A DNA stretch of 64,000 nucleotides from Psychroserpens luteus (GTDB lineage: Bacteria; Bacteroidota; Bacteroidia; Flavobacteriales; Flavobacteriaceae), in contig NZ_JADILU010000001.1 in assembly GCF_015319355.1 (NCBI RefSeq), positions 62,001 to 126,000 on the forward strand. Reading direction: 5' to 3'. Position 1 is the first letter of the stretch, and every line of letters begins with the position of its first letter. The position numbers were made by a program, and so were the translations under genes. Positions 46,152-55,590 of the stretch are shown here, piece by piece. The notes beneath the pieces were generated by a model. It was given only the letters and a program-made list of their open reading frames with translations, did not search any database and was not told the origin of the DNA.

Positions 46152-46941
46152 ACTTGTTATTGTAATGGCACATTATAATAATCCAAAAGGTTTAGAAGAA
46201 TCAATAACTTCAATAGATGAACAAATTAATGTTGATGTTATTGTTGTTGATGATGGAAGTAACTCTAAACCAAACGAGCAATTACTCAATCAAATTTATA
46301 AATTAGGACAAATTCATTTTGAATATTTAGATCAAAATAGTGGTGTAGGTATTGCTGCAAACTTGGGTTTAGCATTGGCATTAAAAAAGGGCTATGAATT
46401 AATTGGTCGATTTGATTGTGGAGATCTTTTTATGAAGGATAAATGCCTAAAACAATTAAATTATTTGGATAAAAATAAAGATGTTAAATTATTAGGAACT
46501 TGGGCAAATGTCATAGATAATCATGGGGAATTTTTACACGAACTCAAGCACCCAACAGACTATGAAAGTATCAAGAAAAAAATGTACTTAAATAGTATGT
46601 TTTTAAACCCATCTGTTATATTTTATTCTGAAATTATAAATACAGTTGGTAATTACCCGTTGAAATATAAAAGAGCATCTCAAGACTATGCGTTCTTTTT
46701 TAAAGTTATAAAAAAGTTTAAGTCAGAAAATTATCCTGAAGTACTTATGGATTATATATCGGATCCCAATTCTATTTCAACTAAGAAAAGAAGACTCCAA
46801 GTATTTAATAGAATTAGAGTGATTTTTGATAATTTCTATTTTGGCCTTTATCCAATATATGGGCTAATTAGAAACACTGCATTACTATTTGTATCAAGAA
46901 GCTTTACTACAGCAATAAAGAAAAGGTTCAAATTAAGTTGA
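46138..46941 (+). CDS. Family 2 glycosyltransferase
   Basis: 267 residues. A GT-A fold is indicated by the N-terminal VIVMAHYNNPKGLEESITSI, VIVVDDGSN (the DDGS motif, about 35-43) and the metal-binding-type IGRFDCGDLF (about 93-102). A later KRASQDYAFFFKV corresponds to the catalytic ED/D region. It should add one sugar from a nucleotide donor on the cytoplasmic face; donor and acceptor are unknown. It overlaps both neighbours, showing tight coupling within the locus. Confidence 0.88.
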   Translation: MEQSRLVIVMAHYNNPKGLEESITSIDEQINVDVIVVDDGSNSKPNEQLLNQIYKLGQIHFEYLDQNSGVGIAANLGLALALKKGYELIGRFDCGDLFMKDKCLKQLNYLDKNKDVKLLGTWANVIDNHGEFLHELKHPTDYESIKKKMYLNSMFLNPSVIFYSEIINTVGNYPLKYKRASQDYAFFFKVIKKFKSENYPEVLMDYISDPNSISTKKRRLQVFNRIRVIFDNFYFGLYPIYGLIRNTALLFVSRSFTTAIKKRFKLS

Positions 46942-48140
46942 AAGTAATAGAAAAAGTATATCACTATTTATTCTACGCATTGGTATTTACCATTCCGTTT
47001 GAAGATAATATAAGAATAGTCCCCAATATATTAATGGGAGTCTTATTTGTGTTACTTCCATTTGTTGAAAAAAGCTTTAAGCACAAACTTATTTCAAATA
47101 AAACGTATTTAATAGCAATTGTATTCACATTGTTTATTGGCTTAACATCGTTAGTTTTTGGAACGTTTTCAGATGATTTTAATATTTTAAAAAAACTGTT
47201 AATACTTATAGCAGTAATAATATTGTCTATCCCAATTCAAAGACACACAAATGTGCTTTTGTTATTTATACTATCAGTAGCATTAGGAAACCTTATTTCA
47301 ATTTTCAACATAGGTCTTTACGTATGGGAAGTTGGAGGTTTTGAAATAGCATCTGGTGAGAAAATTAATGAAATCTTGTTTATAGAGCGGTTATATTTTG
47401 GCTTTATCAATTGTTTAAGTATTGCTTTTTCTTTAAGGCTTTGGTCAAAATCAAGCAAAATACTTAAAAGAGGTTTTATTGTAAGCATTTTATTTAGTGT
47501 ATTCATGATATTACTGGTTGCATCTCGAATGGCTATCTTAACAAGTTTGGTCATTTGTTTCCTTAAGATTCTTCATCATACTAATGTTAAAAAAACACTT
47601 ATAGCTTTAGGCTTAGGACTTTGTGTAATCGTAGCTATGTTCTTTTTAAATGATAACCTTGCTAAACGATTTATGTATGTAGATAAACAAAAAGACTTAT
47701 TACATAAAATAAGAGAGTGGGAGCCTAGATTTGTAATATGGAAATGTGGCTTTTCTAATGTTGCTAGTTCCAATCATGAATTATTTTTAGGAGACGGTTT
47801 TTATCAAACACAACAGCGTCTAAATGATTGCTACATCAATTCTATTTCTAAAGAAAAACGCTTGAAATACTTTCTCGAAACACGTTTTAATACACACAAT
47901 CAATATTTAGATTTATTATTAAGCAAAGGGATTTTTGGTTTATGCTTTTTATTACTATTAATTTATTGGCTTATTCATAAAAATAAGAGAGATATCAATC
48001 AATTAAACATTCTAATAGTCTTAGTCTTATTTGGTCTAGTTGAGAATTTCTTACATCGTCAAATAGGTGTATATTTGTTCGCGTTAGTTCTAGTAGTTTT
48101 AACAGTAAAAAATTCAGAAGATAATATACTAGATGAGTAG
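46938..48140 (+). CDS. O-antigen polymerase/ligase-like membrane protein (Wzy-type), second copy
   Basis: 400 residues from a TTG start overlapping the GT2 stop (TTGA); no ATG lies close by. About ten membrane helices. The periplasmic loop includes ETRFNTHNQYLDLLLSKGIFGLCF (the HNxYL motif near 310-320 marks Wzy_C/WaaL-type proteins) and HKIREWEPRFVIWKCGF. It is smaller than the first copy. One of the two may be the polymerase and the other a ligase; sequence alone does not tell which. Confidence 0.8.
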   Translation: MKVIEKVYHYLFYALVFTIPFEDNIRIVPNILMGVLFVLLPFVEKSFKHKLISNKTYLIAIVFTLFIGLTSLVFGTFSDDFNILKKLLILIAVIILSIPIQRHTNVLLLFILSVALGNLISIFNIGLYVWEVGGFEIASGEKINEILFIERLYFGFINCLSIAFSLRLWSKSSKILKRGFIVSILFSVFMILLVASRMAILTSLVICFLKILHHTNVKKTLIALGLGLCVIVAMFFLNDNLAKRFMYVDKQKDLLHKIREWEPRFVIWKCGFSNVASSNHELFLGDGFYQTQQRLNDCYINSISKEKRLKYFLETRFNTHNQYLDLLLSKGIFGLCFLLLLIYWLIHKNKRDINQLNILIVLVLFGLVENFLHRQIGVYLFALVLVVLTVKNSEDNILDE

Positions 48141-49263
48141 AAAAAAAATAGTTCATATTCTTCATTCAATTGGTGGTGTTGATACATCTTTGAGAATGAT
48201 TTTAGATAATATAGACGCTTCAAAATTTGAAAGCATCATTATTCATGGCAAAAAAGACAATTCAAACTTTTACGATAGTTCTAATAATCGGTTAAAAGAA
48301 TATTTTTTACCAATTGAAAGAGATATCAGTCCAATTAAAGATATCAAATCGATATTTCAAGCTAGAAAGATAATCTTCCAAGAAAAACCAGATTTAATTC
48401 ATGCACACAGTGCCAAAGGTGGTGTGATTGGTAATATTTTAGGCAAGCTTTTTAAGTCTATAACAGTTTTTCATACGCCACAAGCATATTCTTTTTTAAG
48501 CGCAGAGAGCCCTTTAAAACGTAAAATTTATGTTTTAATAGAAAGACTTGTTAAAAGTAAAAATTCAGTTTTATTGGCTTCTTCTAATTCTGAATTAGAA
48601 AGAGGAATTAAAGAAATCAAGTACAAAAAAGAAGAGACTTTATTATTTGATAACTGTATTGCTCCAATAAAGCTCAACCCAGAATTTAGTGACATTTCTA
48701 ATTATAATCTTCCAGAGAATTATATATGTACTGTAGGTAGACCTTCCTATCAAAAGAATATTGAAATGATGATCGAGGTTTTAAGGAATGTAAAAGATGA
48801 AATACCCGATATTCATTTGGTCATTATGGGTATTGGTGTTGTAAGTCCCAATACAGAGAGCGTTAAAAGTCTTATAAAGAAGTATAAATTAGAAGCAAAC
48901 ACAACGTTGATTGAGTGGACAGAGCGCGAGAGAATTTTTCACATAGTCTCTGGTTCGAAATTTTACCTTTCAACCGCAAGATATGAGGGGTTACCGTATG
49001 CTATAATAGAGGGCTTGTCCTTGTCTAAAGCTACAGTTGCAACTAATTGCGATGGTAATAAAGATTTGATTATAGATGATTATAATGGTTATTTGGTAGG
49101 TCAAGAAGATGTAGAGACATTTGCTAATAGAGTTATTACCTTATACAATTCTGATACTTTAAAAGACAAGTTTGAAAAAAACGCATTACAATTATTTCAA
49201 AACAAGTTTAATTTAGAGAATAACATTAAGAACTTAGAGCAAATATATTTAGATTTTTGCTAA
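48133..49263 (+). CDS. Family 4 glycosyltransferase
   Basis: 376 residues, GT-B fold. The N-terminal domain starts KIVHILHSIGGVDTSLRMIL and contains LIHAHSAKGGVIGNILGKL. The C-terminal nucleotide-sugar domain has VGRPSYQKNIEMMI and the EX7E-type signature YEGLPYAIIEGLSL. It overlaps the second Wzy-like gene by 8 bases and is the last gene before a 106-base gap and a new promoter. Specificity unknown. Confidence 0.88.
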   Translation: MSRKKIVHILHSIGGVDTSLRMILDNIDASKFESIIIHGKKDNSNFYDSSNNRLKEYFLPIERDISPIKDIKSIFQARKIIFQEKPDLIHAHSAKGGVIGNILGKLFKSITVFHTPQAYSFLSAESPLKRKIYVLIERLVKSKNSVLLASSNSELERGIKEIKYKKEETLLFDNCIAPIKLNPEFSDISNYNLPENYICTVGRPSYQKNIEMMIEVLRNVKDEIPDIHLVIMGIGVVSPNTESVKSLIKKYKLEANTTLIEWTERERIFHIVSGSKFYLSTARYEGLPYAIIEGLSLSKATVATNCDGNKDLIIDDYNGYLVGQEDVETFANRVITLYNSDTLKDKFEKNALQLFQNKFNLENNIKNLEQIYLDFC

Positions 49264-49336
49264 ACTGCTACAAATTCCATAACCACAGTATGCTAATAGT
49301 TTTAAGGTATTTACTTCTATTTTTGAGATAAAAAAT

Positions 49337-49344
49337 TATCTTTG
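49337..49344 (+). promoter_or_regulatory. -7 promoter box TATCTTTG
   Basis: Perfect TAnnTTTG, 25 bases before the ATG at 49370. It begins a second plus-strand unit in the polysaccharide locus (sugar transferase-ugd-uxs-sugar transferase). Confidence 0.6.
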
Positions 49345-49369
49345 ACCTTTCTTAAATTTTAGAAAAGAA

Positions 49370-50716
49370 ATGATATATAATAAACGCTACTCCAAATGGA
49401 TAAGACCAGTGTTATTTATTATGGATTTATTCATAATTTTGGCAGTATCGTATACCCTTTTATCTAATTCGCTGCTAGATTTATTTTTCTTTGGTTTATT
49501 TTGGATTTGCCTGTCTTTTTTCTTTTCGTTCTATAAGGTGTATAGATTCACTACAATAATTAGGATTATTTCTTTACTGTCTAAACAAATTTCAGTTTTT
49601 ACGCTCCTTATATTCACGTATTATTACATCAAAGGAGCCTTTATTGATTTTAAGGTTATTTTTCTGTTTTATGTACTTCTACTTATTATTTTCAACCTTT
49701 GGAGAATTGTATTACACAGTCTTTTTAGAAAATATAGAGTAGTAATAGGAGGAGACTACAATAGAGTTGTTATTTTAGGAAAAAATAGCTCTACTAAAAG
49801 ATTAGAGTTGTTCTTTAATAATGAGCCAAGTTATGGGTATAAGTACTCGGGGTTTTTTACAGACAAAAATGAAAACAATAAGCTTGGGAGTATAAGTGAA
49901 AGTTTTGATTATGTGCTAGAAAAAAACATAGATGAAATTTACTGTTCAATAAAAGAATTAACTAATGATCAAATAACTAAACTTATTTTTTTTGCAGATA
50001 ATAACTTAAAGACATTAAAATTTATTCCAGACAACAAGTATATTTTTTCAAAAAAACTTAAGTTTGAGAATTATAATATAATACCAATACTTTCTTTAAG
50101 TGAAATACCACTTAAAACAGGTATCAACAAGTTTACAAAAAGAGCATTTGATATTATCTTTTCTCTTTTGGTAATTATTGGTATATTATCATGGTTTACA
50201 CCGTTAATTGCTTTATTGATAAGGCTAGAATCAAAAGGGCCAGTGTTTTTTAAACAATTACGATATGGTGCAGATTTTAATCTTTTCGCATGTTATAAAT
50301 TTAGGTCTATGATGGCTAATAAAGATTCTGACTCAGTTCAAGCAGCAAAAAATGACATGAGAATTACTAAAATGGGTAAGTTTATTAGACGAACAAGTAT
50401 TGACGAATTGCCTCAATTTTTTAATGTATTGTTTGGAAGTATGTCTGTTGTAGGTCCTAGACCTTTATTATTAAGTCATACTAATGATTACAAAAACAAG
50501 ATTAATAAGTTTATGGTTCGTCATACAGTAAAACCTGGAATAACAGGATTAGCACAAGTTAGTGGTTACAGGGGTAATATAGAAACAGATATGGATATGC
50601 AGAATAGAGTTAAATATGATATTTTTTATGTCGAAAATTGGTCTTGGACCTTAGACTTTAAAATAATCATTAAAACTATTTCGAACGTACTAAAAGGAGA
50701 AGAAAAAGCATATTAA
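49370..50716 (+). CDS. Polyprenyl-phosphate sugar-1-phosphate transferase, first copy
   Basis: 448 residues. Four N-terminal helices (within about 10-120) and a Rossmann-like middle part (VVILGKNSSTKRLELFF) precede the catalytic bacterial sugar-transferase domain (about 255-448), containing LESKGPVFFKQ, YKFRSM, the DE motif RRTSIDELPQFFNVL and VVGPRP. This is the WcaJ-type architecture. The enzyme starts repeat-unit synthesis by moving a sugar-1-phosphate to undecaprenyl phosphate. A paralogue at 53024 shares the layout and the KGxxKAY end. Confidence 0.93.
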   Translation: MIYNKRYSKWIRPVLFIMDLFIILAVSYTLLSNSLLDLFFFGLFWICLSFFFSFYKVYRFTTIIRIISLLSKQISVFTLLIFTYYYIKGAFIDFKVIFLFYVLLLIIFNLWRIVLHSLFRKYRVVIGGDYNRVVILGKNSSTKRLELFFNNEPSYGYKYSGFFTDKNENNKLGSISESFDYVLEKNIDEIYCSIKELTNDQITKLIFFADNNLKTLKFIPDNKYIFSKKLKFENYNIIPILSLSEIPLKTGINKFTKRAFDIIFSLLVIIGILSWFTPLIALLIRLESKGPVFFKQLRYGADFNLFACYKFRSMMANKDSDSVQAAKNDMRITKMGKFIRRTSIDELPQFFNVLFGSMSVVGPRPLLLSHTNDYKNKINKFMVRHTVKPGITGLAQVSGYRGNIETDMDMQNRVKYDIFYVENWSWTLDFKIIIKTISNVLKGEEKAY

Positions 50717-50732
50717 TAATACAAAATAAAGA

Positions 50733-52031
50733 ATGAGAGTATCAGTGATTGGCACAGGTTATGTAGGGTTAGTAACCGGAACATGTTTGGCAGAAACAGG
50801 TAATGAAGTCATCTGTGTTGACATCGATGAAAGCAAGGTTGAGAAGATGAAAAATGGTGAAGTTCCTATTTATGAACCTCATTTAGATGTAATATTTGAA
50901 CGAAATATCAAAGCTAATAGATTGCGATTCACAACATCGTTAGAAGAGGGATTAAATCATGGAGACATCATCTTTTTAGCACTTCCAACACCTGAAGGAG
51001 AAGATGGTTCTGCAGATTTAAAATATATTTTAGGTGTTGCAGATGATATCGGTAAATTGATTAAAGATTATAAAGTAATTGTTGACAAAAGTACAGTTCC
51101 AGTTGGGACCTCAGAAAAAGTAAGAGAAGCTATTGCAAAAAACACATCTGTAGATTTTGATGTGGTATCAAACCCTGAATTTTTAAGAGAAGGATTTGCT
51201 GTTGATGATTTTTTAAAACCTGAGAGAATTGTTATTGGAACAGAATCTGATCGTGCAATTCAATTAATGAAGAAGCTCTATCAACCTTATGTGAGATCTG
51301 GAAACCCGATTATAGTTATGGATGAAAAATCTGCTGAGTTAACTAAATATGCAGCAAATTCATTCTTGGCTACAAAAATTACATTCATGAATGAAATTGC
51401 TAATTTTTGTGAAAAAGTAGGTGCTGATGTGGATAAAGTAAGAATAGGAATGGGTACAGATTCTAGAATAGGTAAACGATTCCTTTTTCCAGGAATTGGT
51501 TATGGAGGATCTTGCTTTCCTAAAGATGTTAAAGCATTACAAAAATCTGGTTTGGATTTAAATTACGACTTTAAAATTTTAAATGCTGTCATTGAAACTA
51601 ACACAACTCAAAAAACTATATTAATCCCAAAAATAAAAAACTATTTTAATAATAACCTAAAAGGGAAAAATATTGCTATTTGGGGACTGGCATTCAAGCC
51701 TGAAACCGATGATATTAGAGAAGCACCAGCATTATTCGTCATAAATGAACTTTTAAAAGAAGGAGTCAATATTACCGCTTTTGATCCTGAGGCAATGCCA
51801 AATGTAGAAAGGCAATTAGGTTCTAAAATAAAATTTGTTGATGATATGTATAGTGCACTTGATGGAGTTGATGCACTAGTGATATGTACAGAATGGAGCA
51901 TTTTTAGAACACCTAATTATAATAAAGTCAGAGATAGAATGAAAGAAACTGTCATTTTTGATGGAAGAAATCTTTATGAACTGAATGAAATACACAAAGA
52001 AGTTAAATTTTATAGTTCAATAGGAAGATAG
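50733..52031 (+). CDS. ugd: UDP-glucose 6-dehydrogenase
   Basis: 432 residues. It oxidises UDP-glucose to UDP-glucuronate using two NAD+. NAD-binding GTGYVG is at 7-12, and the catalytic Cys261 lies in [10 protein letters not shown]. The C-terminal domain has [16 protein letters not shown]. The next gene, 4 bases downstream, encodes a UDP-glucuronate decarboxylase, so the pair gives UDP-xylose. GDP-mannose dehydrogenase is a possible alternative family member, but the uxs neighbour favours UDP-glucose. Confidence 0.93.
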   Translation: MRVSVIGTGYVGLVTGTCLAETGNEVICVDIDESKVEKMKNGEVPIYEPHLDVIFERNIKANRLRFTTSLEEGLNHGDIIFLALPTPEGEDGSADLKYILGVADDIGKLIKDYKVIVDKSTVPVGTSEKVREAIAKNTSVDFDVVSNPEFLREGFAVDDFLKPERIVIGTESDRAIQLMKKLYQPYVRSGNPIIVMDEKSAELTKYAANSFLATKITFMNEIANFCEKVGADVDKVRIGMGTDSRIGKRFLFPGIGYGGSCFPKDVKALQKSGLDLNYDFKILNAVIETNTTQKTILIPKIKNYFNNNLKGKNIAIWGLAFKPETDDIREAPALFVINELLKEGVNITAFDPEAMPNVERQLGSKIKFVDDMYSALDGVDALVICTEWSIFRTPNYNKVRDRMKETVIFDGRNLYELNEIHKEVKFYSSIGR

Positions 52032-52035
52032 TATT

Positions 52036-53019
52036 ATGAAAAAAGTATTAATTACTGGAGCAGCTGGTTTTTTAGGGTCTCATCTTTGTGATCGATTTAT
52101 AAAAGAAGGTTACAAAGTCATAGGTATGGATAATTTCATAACTGGTGATTCAAAAAATGTGAAGCATTTGATGAACCACTCAAATTTTGAATTTATAGAA
52201 CATGATGTGACTAATTTTATTAGTATAGATGGAGAGTTGGATTACATCCTTCATTTTGCATCACCAGCAAGTCCAATAGACTATTTAAAAATCCCTATAC
52301 AAACACTTAAAGTTGGTTCATTAGGTACTCATAACTTATTGGGAGTAGCAAAAGAAAAAAATGCTAGAATGTTAATAGCATCTACATCCGAAATTTATGG
52401 AGACCCATTAGTTCATCCTCAAACAGAAGATTATTATGGGAATGTGAACACTATTGGCCCAAGAGGTGTTTATGATGAAGCTAAAAGGTTTCAAGAGTCA
52501 ATAACAATGGCTTATCATAGGTTTCATGGAGTAGAGACTAGAATCGTTCGTATTTTTAATACTTATGGCCCAAGAATGAGATTAAACGATGGGCGAGTAA
52601 TTCCTGCTTTTATGGGACAAGCCTTAAGAGGAGAAGATTTAACCATCTTTGGAGATGGTTCTCAAACACGCTCATTTTGTTATATTGATGACCAAGTTGA
52701 AGGGATATATAGATTATTGTTAAGCGATTATGTTTACCCTGTCAATATTGGTAATCCTCACGAAATATCAATTAGTGATTTTGCTGAAGAAATAATCAAA
52801 TTAACAAATACCACTCAAAAAGTGATTTATAAGGATCTTCCTGTGAATGATCCAATGCAACGTCAGCCAGACATCTCATTGGCGAGAAAACTGTTGGGTT
52901 GGGAACCTAAAGTGCAAAGAGAAGAAGGAATGAAAATAACGTTTGAATACTTTAAAAACTTAACTAAAGAAGATTTGCATAAAAGTGAACACAAAGACTT
53001 CACTGATTATATAAAATAA
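52036..53019 (+). CDS. uxs: UDP-glucuronate decarboxylase (UDP-xylose synthase)
   Basis: 327 residues of the extended SDR family. NAD-binding GAAGFLG is at 8-14, the active-site STSEIYGDP at 117-125, and the catalytic Tyr146/Lys150 in [11 protein letters not shown], a signature of UXS enzymes. It converts UDP-glucuronate to UDP-xylose. It follows ugd directly, indicating a xylose and/or glucuronate residue in the polymer. Confidence 0.93.
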   Translation: MKKVLITGAAGFLGSHLCDRFIKEGYKVIGMDNFITGDSKNVKHLMNHSNFEFIEHDVTNFISIDGELDYILHFASPASPIDYLKIPIQTLKVGSLGTHNLLGVAKEKNARMLIASTSEIYGDPLVHPQTEDYYGNVNTIGPRGVYDEAKRFQESITMAYHRFHGVETRIVRIFNTYGPRMRLNDGRVIPAFMGQALRGEDLTIFGDGSQTRSFCYIDDQVEGIYRLLLSDYVYPVNIGNPHEISISDFAEEIIKLTNTTQKVIYKDLPVNDPMQRQPDISLARKLLGWEPKVQREEGMKITFEYFKNLTKEDLHKSEHKDFTDYIK

Positions 53020-53023
53020 TTTA

Positions 53024-54430
53024 ATGGAGTTTAAACGTGGAAGATATTCATGGATTTTAAGGCCCATACTTATTACCTACGACTTGTTCGTATTGAATAT
53101 TTTCGCATACTATTTATTGAATTTTAACGATGAAAACTTACGTTTCTTTTCCTTAAAAATTTTTAACAATAAATACTTACTTTATTTTATTTACTCTGTA
53201 ATACTATGGTTAGTCTCTACATACTTTCTCAAATTTTATAAAGTATATAGGTATACCTCTTTATTAAATATTATATCGCTAATTTTTAGACAATTTTTTG
53301 TTTATGGATTTATCACTTTTGCTTTTGTAGGTGTTTTTAGGAGTATTAATATTCAAGCTATTGATACTATAAAATACTTAGTCTATGCTTTTGGAGCAAT
53401 CGCTTTAATTAAACTTTTAAGCTATTATGTTTTAAAATCGGTAAGAGTATATCTAAAAGGAAATTTAAGAAATATTGTTGTTATTGGTAAAGGAGATAGC
53501 GTTAAGCAACTCAAAAAAATATTCCTTGATAAAAAAGAATTAGGTTATAAAATAATTGGAGTATTTAATAATGAAGCTATAAATAATGATGGAACCATTA
53601 AGGATAGTTTTTCCTTTTTAGAAGGTAATAATAGAGTTGATGAGATTTATTGCGCCATAGATGAATTGACAGAGAAGCAAATTAATGAGTACGTTAGATA
53701 TGCAAATTTAAACCACTGTAACATCAAATTTATTCCAAATTCTAACAAGCTTTTTACAAAAAGATTAAAAATCGATTTTTACAATTATGTACCAGTATTA
53801 TCCATCCAGGAAGTAGCTTTAAATAATGAATTAAATAAGTTTCTTAAAAGAAGTTTTGATATTATTTTTTCATTGTTTATTATCATTTTTGTTCTCTCTT
53901 GGTTATCTGTGATACTATTTATTCTTATAAAATTAGAGTCTAAAGGCCCTTTGTTTTATAAGCATAAACGAACAGGTATTAATTATAAAGAGTTTTATTG
54001 TTATAAGTTTAGATCACTTAAAACAACTAAGGAAGTAAAAGGTACTTATGTGAAAAAAGATGATAAAAGAGTGACTGCCATCGGGAAATTCTTGCGAAAA
54101 ACAAGTTTAGACGAACTTCCTCAATTTATCAATGTGCTTAAGGGAGATATGAGTGTTGTTGGCCCAAGACCACACATGCTTTCATATACAGATGATTACT
54201 CAAAAAAAATTAATAAATACAACTTTATTTTTAGACATAATGTAAAACCGGGTATCACAGGTTTAGCACAAATTAAAGGCTATAGAGGAGAAATAAAATT
54301 AGATAAAGATATTATTAACCGAATAAAGTACGACATTTTCTATATTGAGAATTGGTCAATACTTTTAGACATTAAAATCATATTTAAAACCATTGTAAAT
54401 TTTATTAAAGGAGATGATAAAGCTTATTAA
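53024..54430 (+). CDS. Polyprenyl-phosphate sugar-1-phosphate transferase, second copy
   Basis: 468 residues. Same design as the 49370 protein: RYSWILRPILITYDLF at the start, N-terminal helices, a nucleotide-fold-like middle (IVVIGKGDSVKQLKKIF), and the catalytic domain with LESKGPLFYKHKR, YKFRSL, RKTSLDELPQFINVL and VVGPRP, ending KGDDKAY. Two initiating transferases in one locus are redundant for a single polymer unless they differ in sugar or serve two polymers. The stop codon overlaps the stop of the convergent glycosyltransferase gene. Confidence 0.92.
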   Translation: MEFKRGRYSWILRPILITYDLFVLNIFAYYLLNFNDENLRFFSLKIFNNKYLLYFIYSVILWLVSTYFLKFYKVYRYTSLLNIISLIFRQFFVYGFITFAFVGVFRSINIQAIDTIKYLVYAFGAIALIKLLSYYVLKSVRVYLKGNLRNIVVIGKGDSVKQLKKIFLDKKELGYKIIGVFNNEAINNDGTIKDSFSFLEGNNRVDEIYCAIDELTEKQINEYVRYANLNHCNIKFIPNSNKLFTKRLKIDFYNYVPVLSIQEVALNNELNKFLKRSFDIIFSLFIIIFVLSWLSVILFILIKLESKGPLFYKHKRTGINYKEFYCYKFRSLKTTKEVKGTYVKKDDKRVTAIGKFLRKTSLDELPQFINVLKGDMSVVGPRPHMLSYTDDYSKKINKYNFIFRHNVKPGITGLAQIKGYRGEIKLDKDIINRIKYDIFYIENWSILLDIKIIFKTIVNFIKGDDKAY

Positions 54431-55590
54431 ATAATAGCTTTTAATAATTCTAATTGCTTCTTGAAATTGAAATTATCTACAGCAACATCTTGTATGTTTT
54501 GTCTTCTTTCTAACGTTAAAGACTCCATTTTAATGTTAGAAATTACTCTGTTTAAATCACCATAGTCACCAGAAGTAGCTATCCACCCTAAATTGTTGTT
54601 TTCTATAACATTTTCACCCTCACCACCTCCAAAATAAAGCATTGGCATACCTAAACGAGCGTATTCAAAAATCTTTGAAGGCACACTGCCATAAATTCTA
54701 TTTAGTAGTGGTATAATGGCTATATCATATTTTAATAATAGAGGATGAAGTTCATCTCTTGTGACTCGACCATGAAAAAAAATAGGAAGTTCAGGGTGTT
54801 GATATACAAAATCTTCAATTAGTGATTGCTCAGCTCCAGATCCATAAATATGTAATTCAATAGTAGAATAATCTAACGCAGTACATAATTTATAAATGCC
54901 TTGAGCAATCCCTAAAAGACCTGCGTAAACTATTTTTAACTTACCGCTAGAAGTTACTTGTTGAAGTTGTGGAGGTTGAAAATCGGGATAGTTTCGGTAT
55001 AAAAATGTCTTTTTATTTGGAAACATAGAAATCACATGAGTTAAAATCTCTTCGCTTTGACCTAAAATTAAGTTTGCATTTTTGTAATTAAAGCGTTCGA
55101 TTTTTTCTAGCATTTTATAACTAAAATTCTTTTTTAATGCGCCTAACTCTAATCCAGCTATAGGCCAGAGATCACTAACATTTAAGATGAGGTTTCGTTT
55201 TTTATTCCGAAGAAAAAACATAGAAGTAAAGGCGACTAAAAGTGGTGGAGATTGCACAATAACAGTCTTAGGGATTTTATTCCACATGAAAAACCAAATC
55301 AAACTACAACTATACGATAACATAGCGATTAAACGTAATAACTTGTTTTTTGAATTGCTTGCATAAATCCAAAGGCGATGAATAGTAATGTTTTTTTCTT
55401 CGGAAACATGCCTGAATTTAACCTTATAACCGTCAAAAATTTTACCGGTAGGATAATTAGGTAAAGGCGTTAAAACAGAAACATTAAAATCATTTTGTTG
55501 CAAGCCATTTGCTAACTGAAAAATACGGTTGGAAGCAGCTCCAATTTCTGGAGGAAAATAACTTGTAATAATTAAGACCTCTTTTTTCAT
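54427..55590 (-). CDS. Family 4 glycosyltransferase (WbuB-like)
   Basis: 387 residues, GT-B fold. The start KKEVLIITSYFPPEIGAASNRIFQLANGL is typical of WbuB/colanic acid-type GT4 enzymes. The C-terminal domain has IVYAGLLGIAQGIYKLCTAL, DIAIIPLLNRIYGSVPSKIFEYARLGMPMLYFGGGEGENVI-type donor-binding features. It is convergent with and touching the second sugar transferase gene. Its own start overlaps the CapK-like stop by 4 bases, so the two minus-strand genes form an operon. Confidence 0.9.
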   Translation of the reverse strand: MKKEVLIITSYFPPEIGAASNRIFQLANGLQQNDFNVSVLTPLPNYPTGKIFDGYKVKFRHVSEEKNITIHRLWIYASNSKNKLLRLIAMLSYSCSLIWFFMWNKIPKTVIVQSPPLLVAFTSMFFLRNKKRNLILNVSDLWPIAGLELGALKKNFSYKMLEKIERFNYKNANLILGQSEEILTHVISMFPNKKTFLYRNYPDFQPPQLQQVTSSGKLKIVYAGLLGIAQGIYKLCTALDYSTIELHIYGSGAEQSLIEDFVYQHPELPIFFHGRVTRDELHPLLLKYDIAIIPLLNRIYGSVPSKIFEYARLGMPMLYFGGGEGENVIENNNLGWIATSGDYGDLNRVISNIKMESLTLERRQNIQDVAVDNFNFKKQLELLKAII

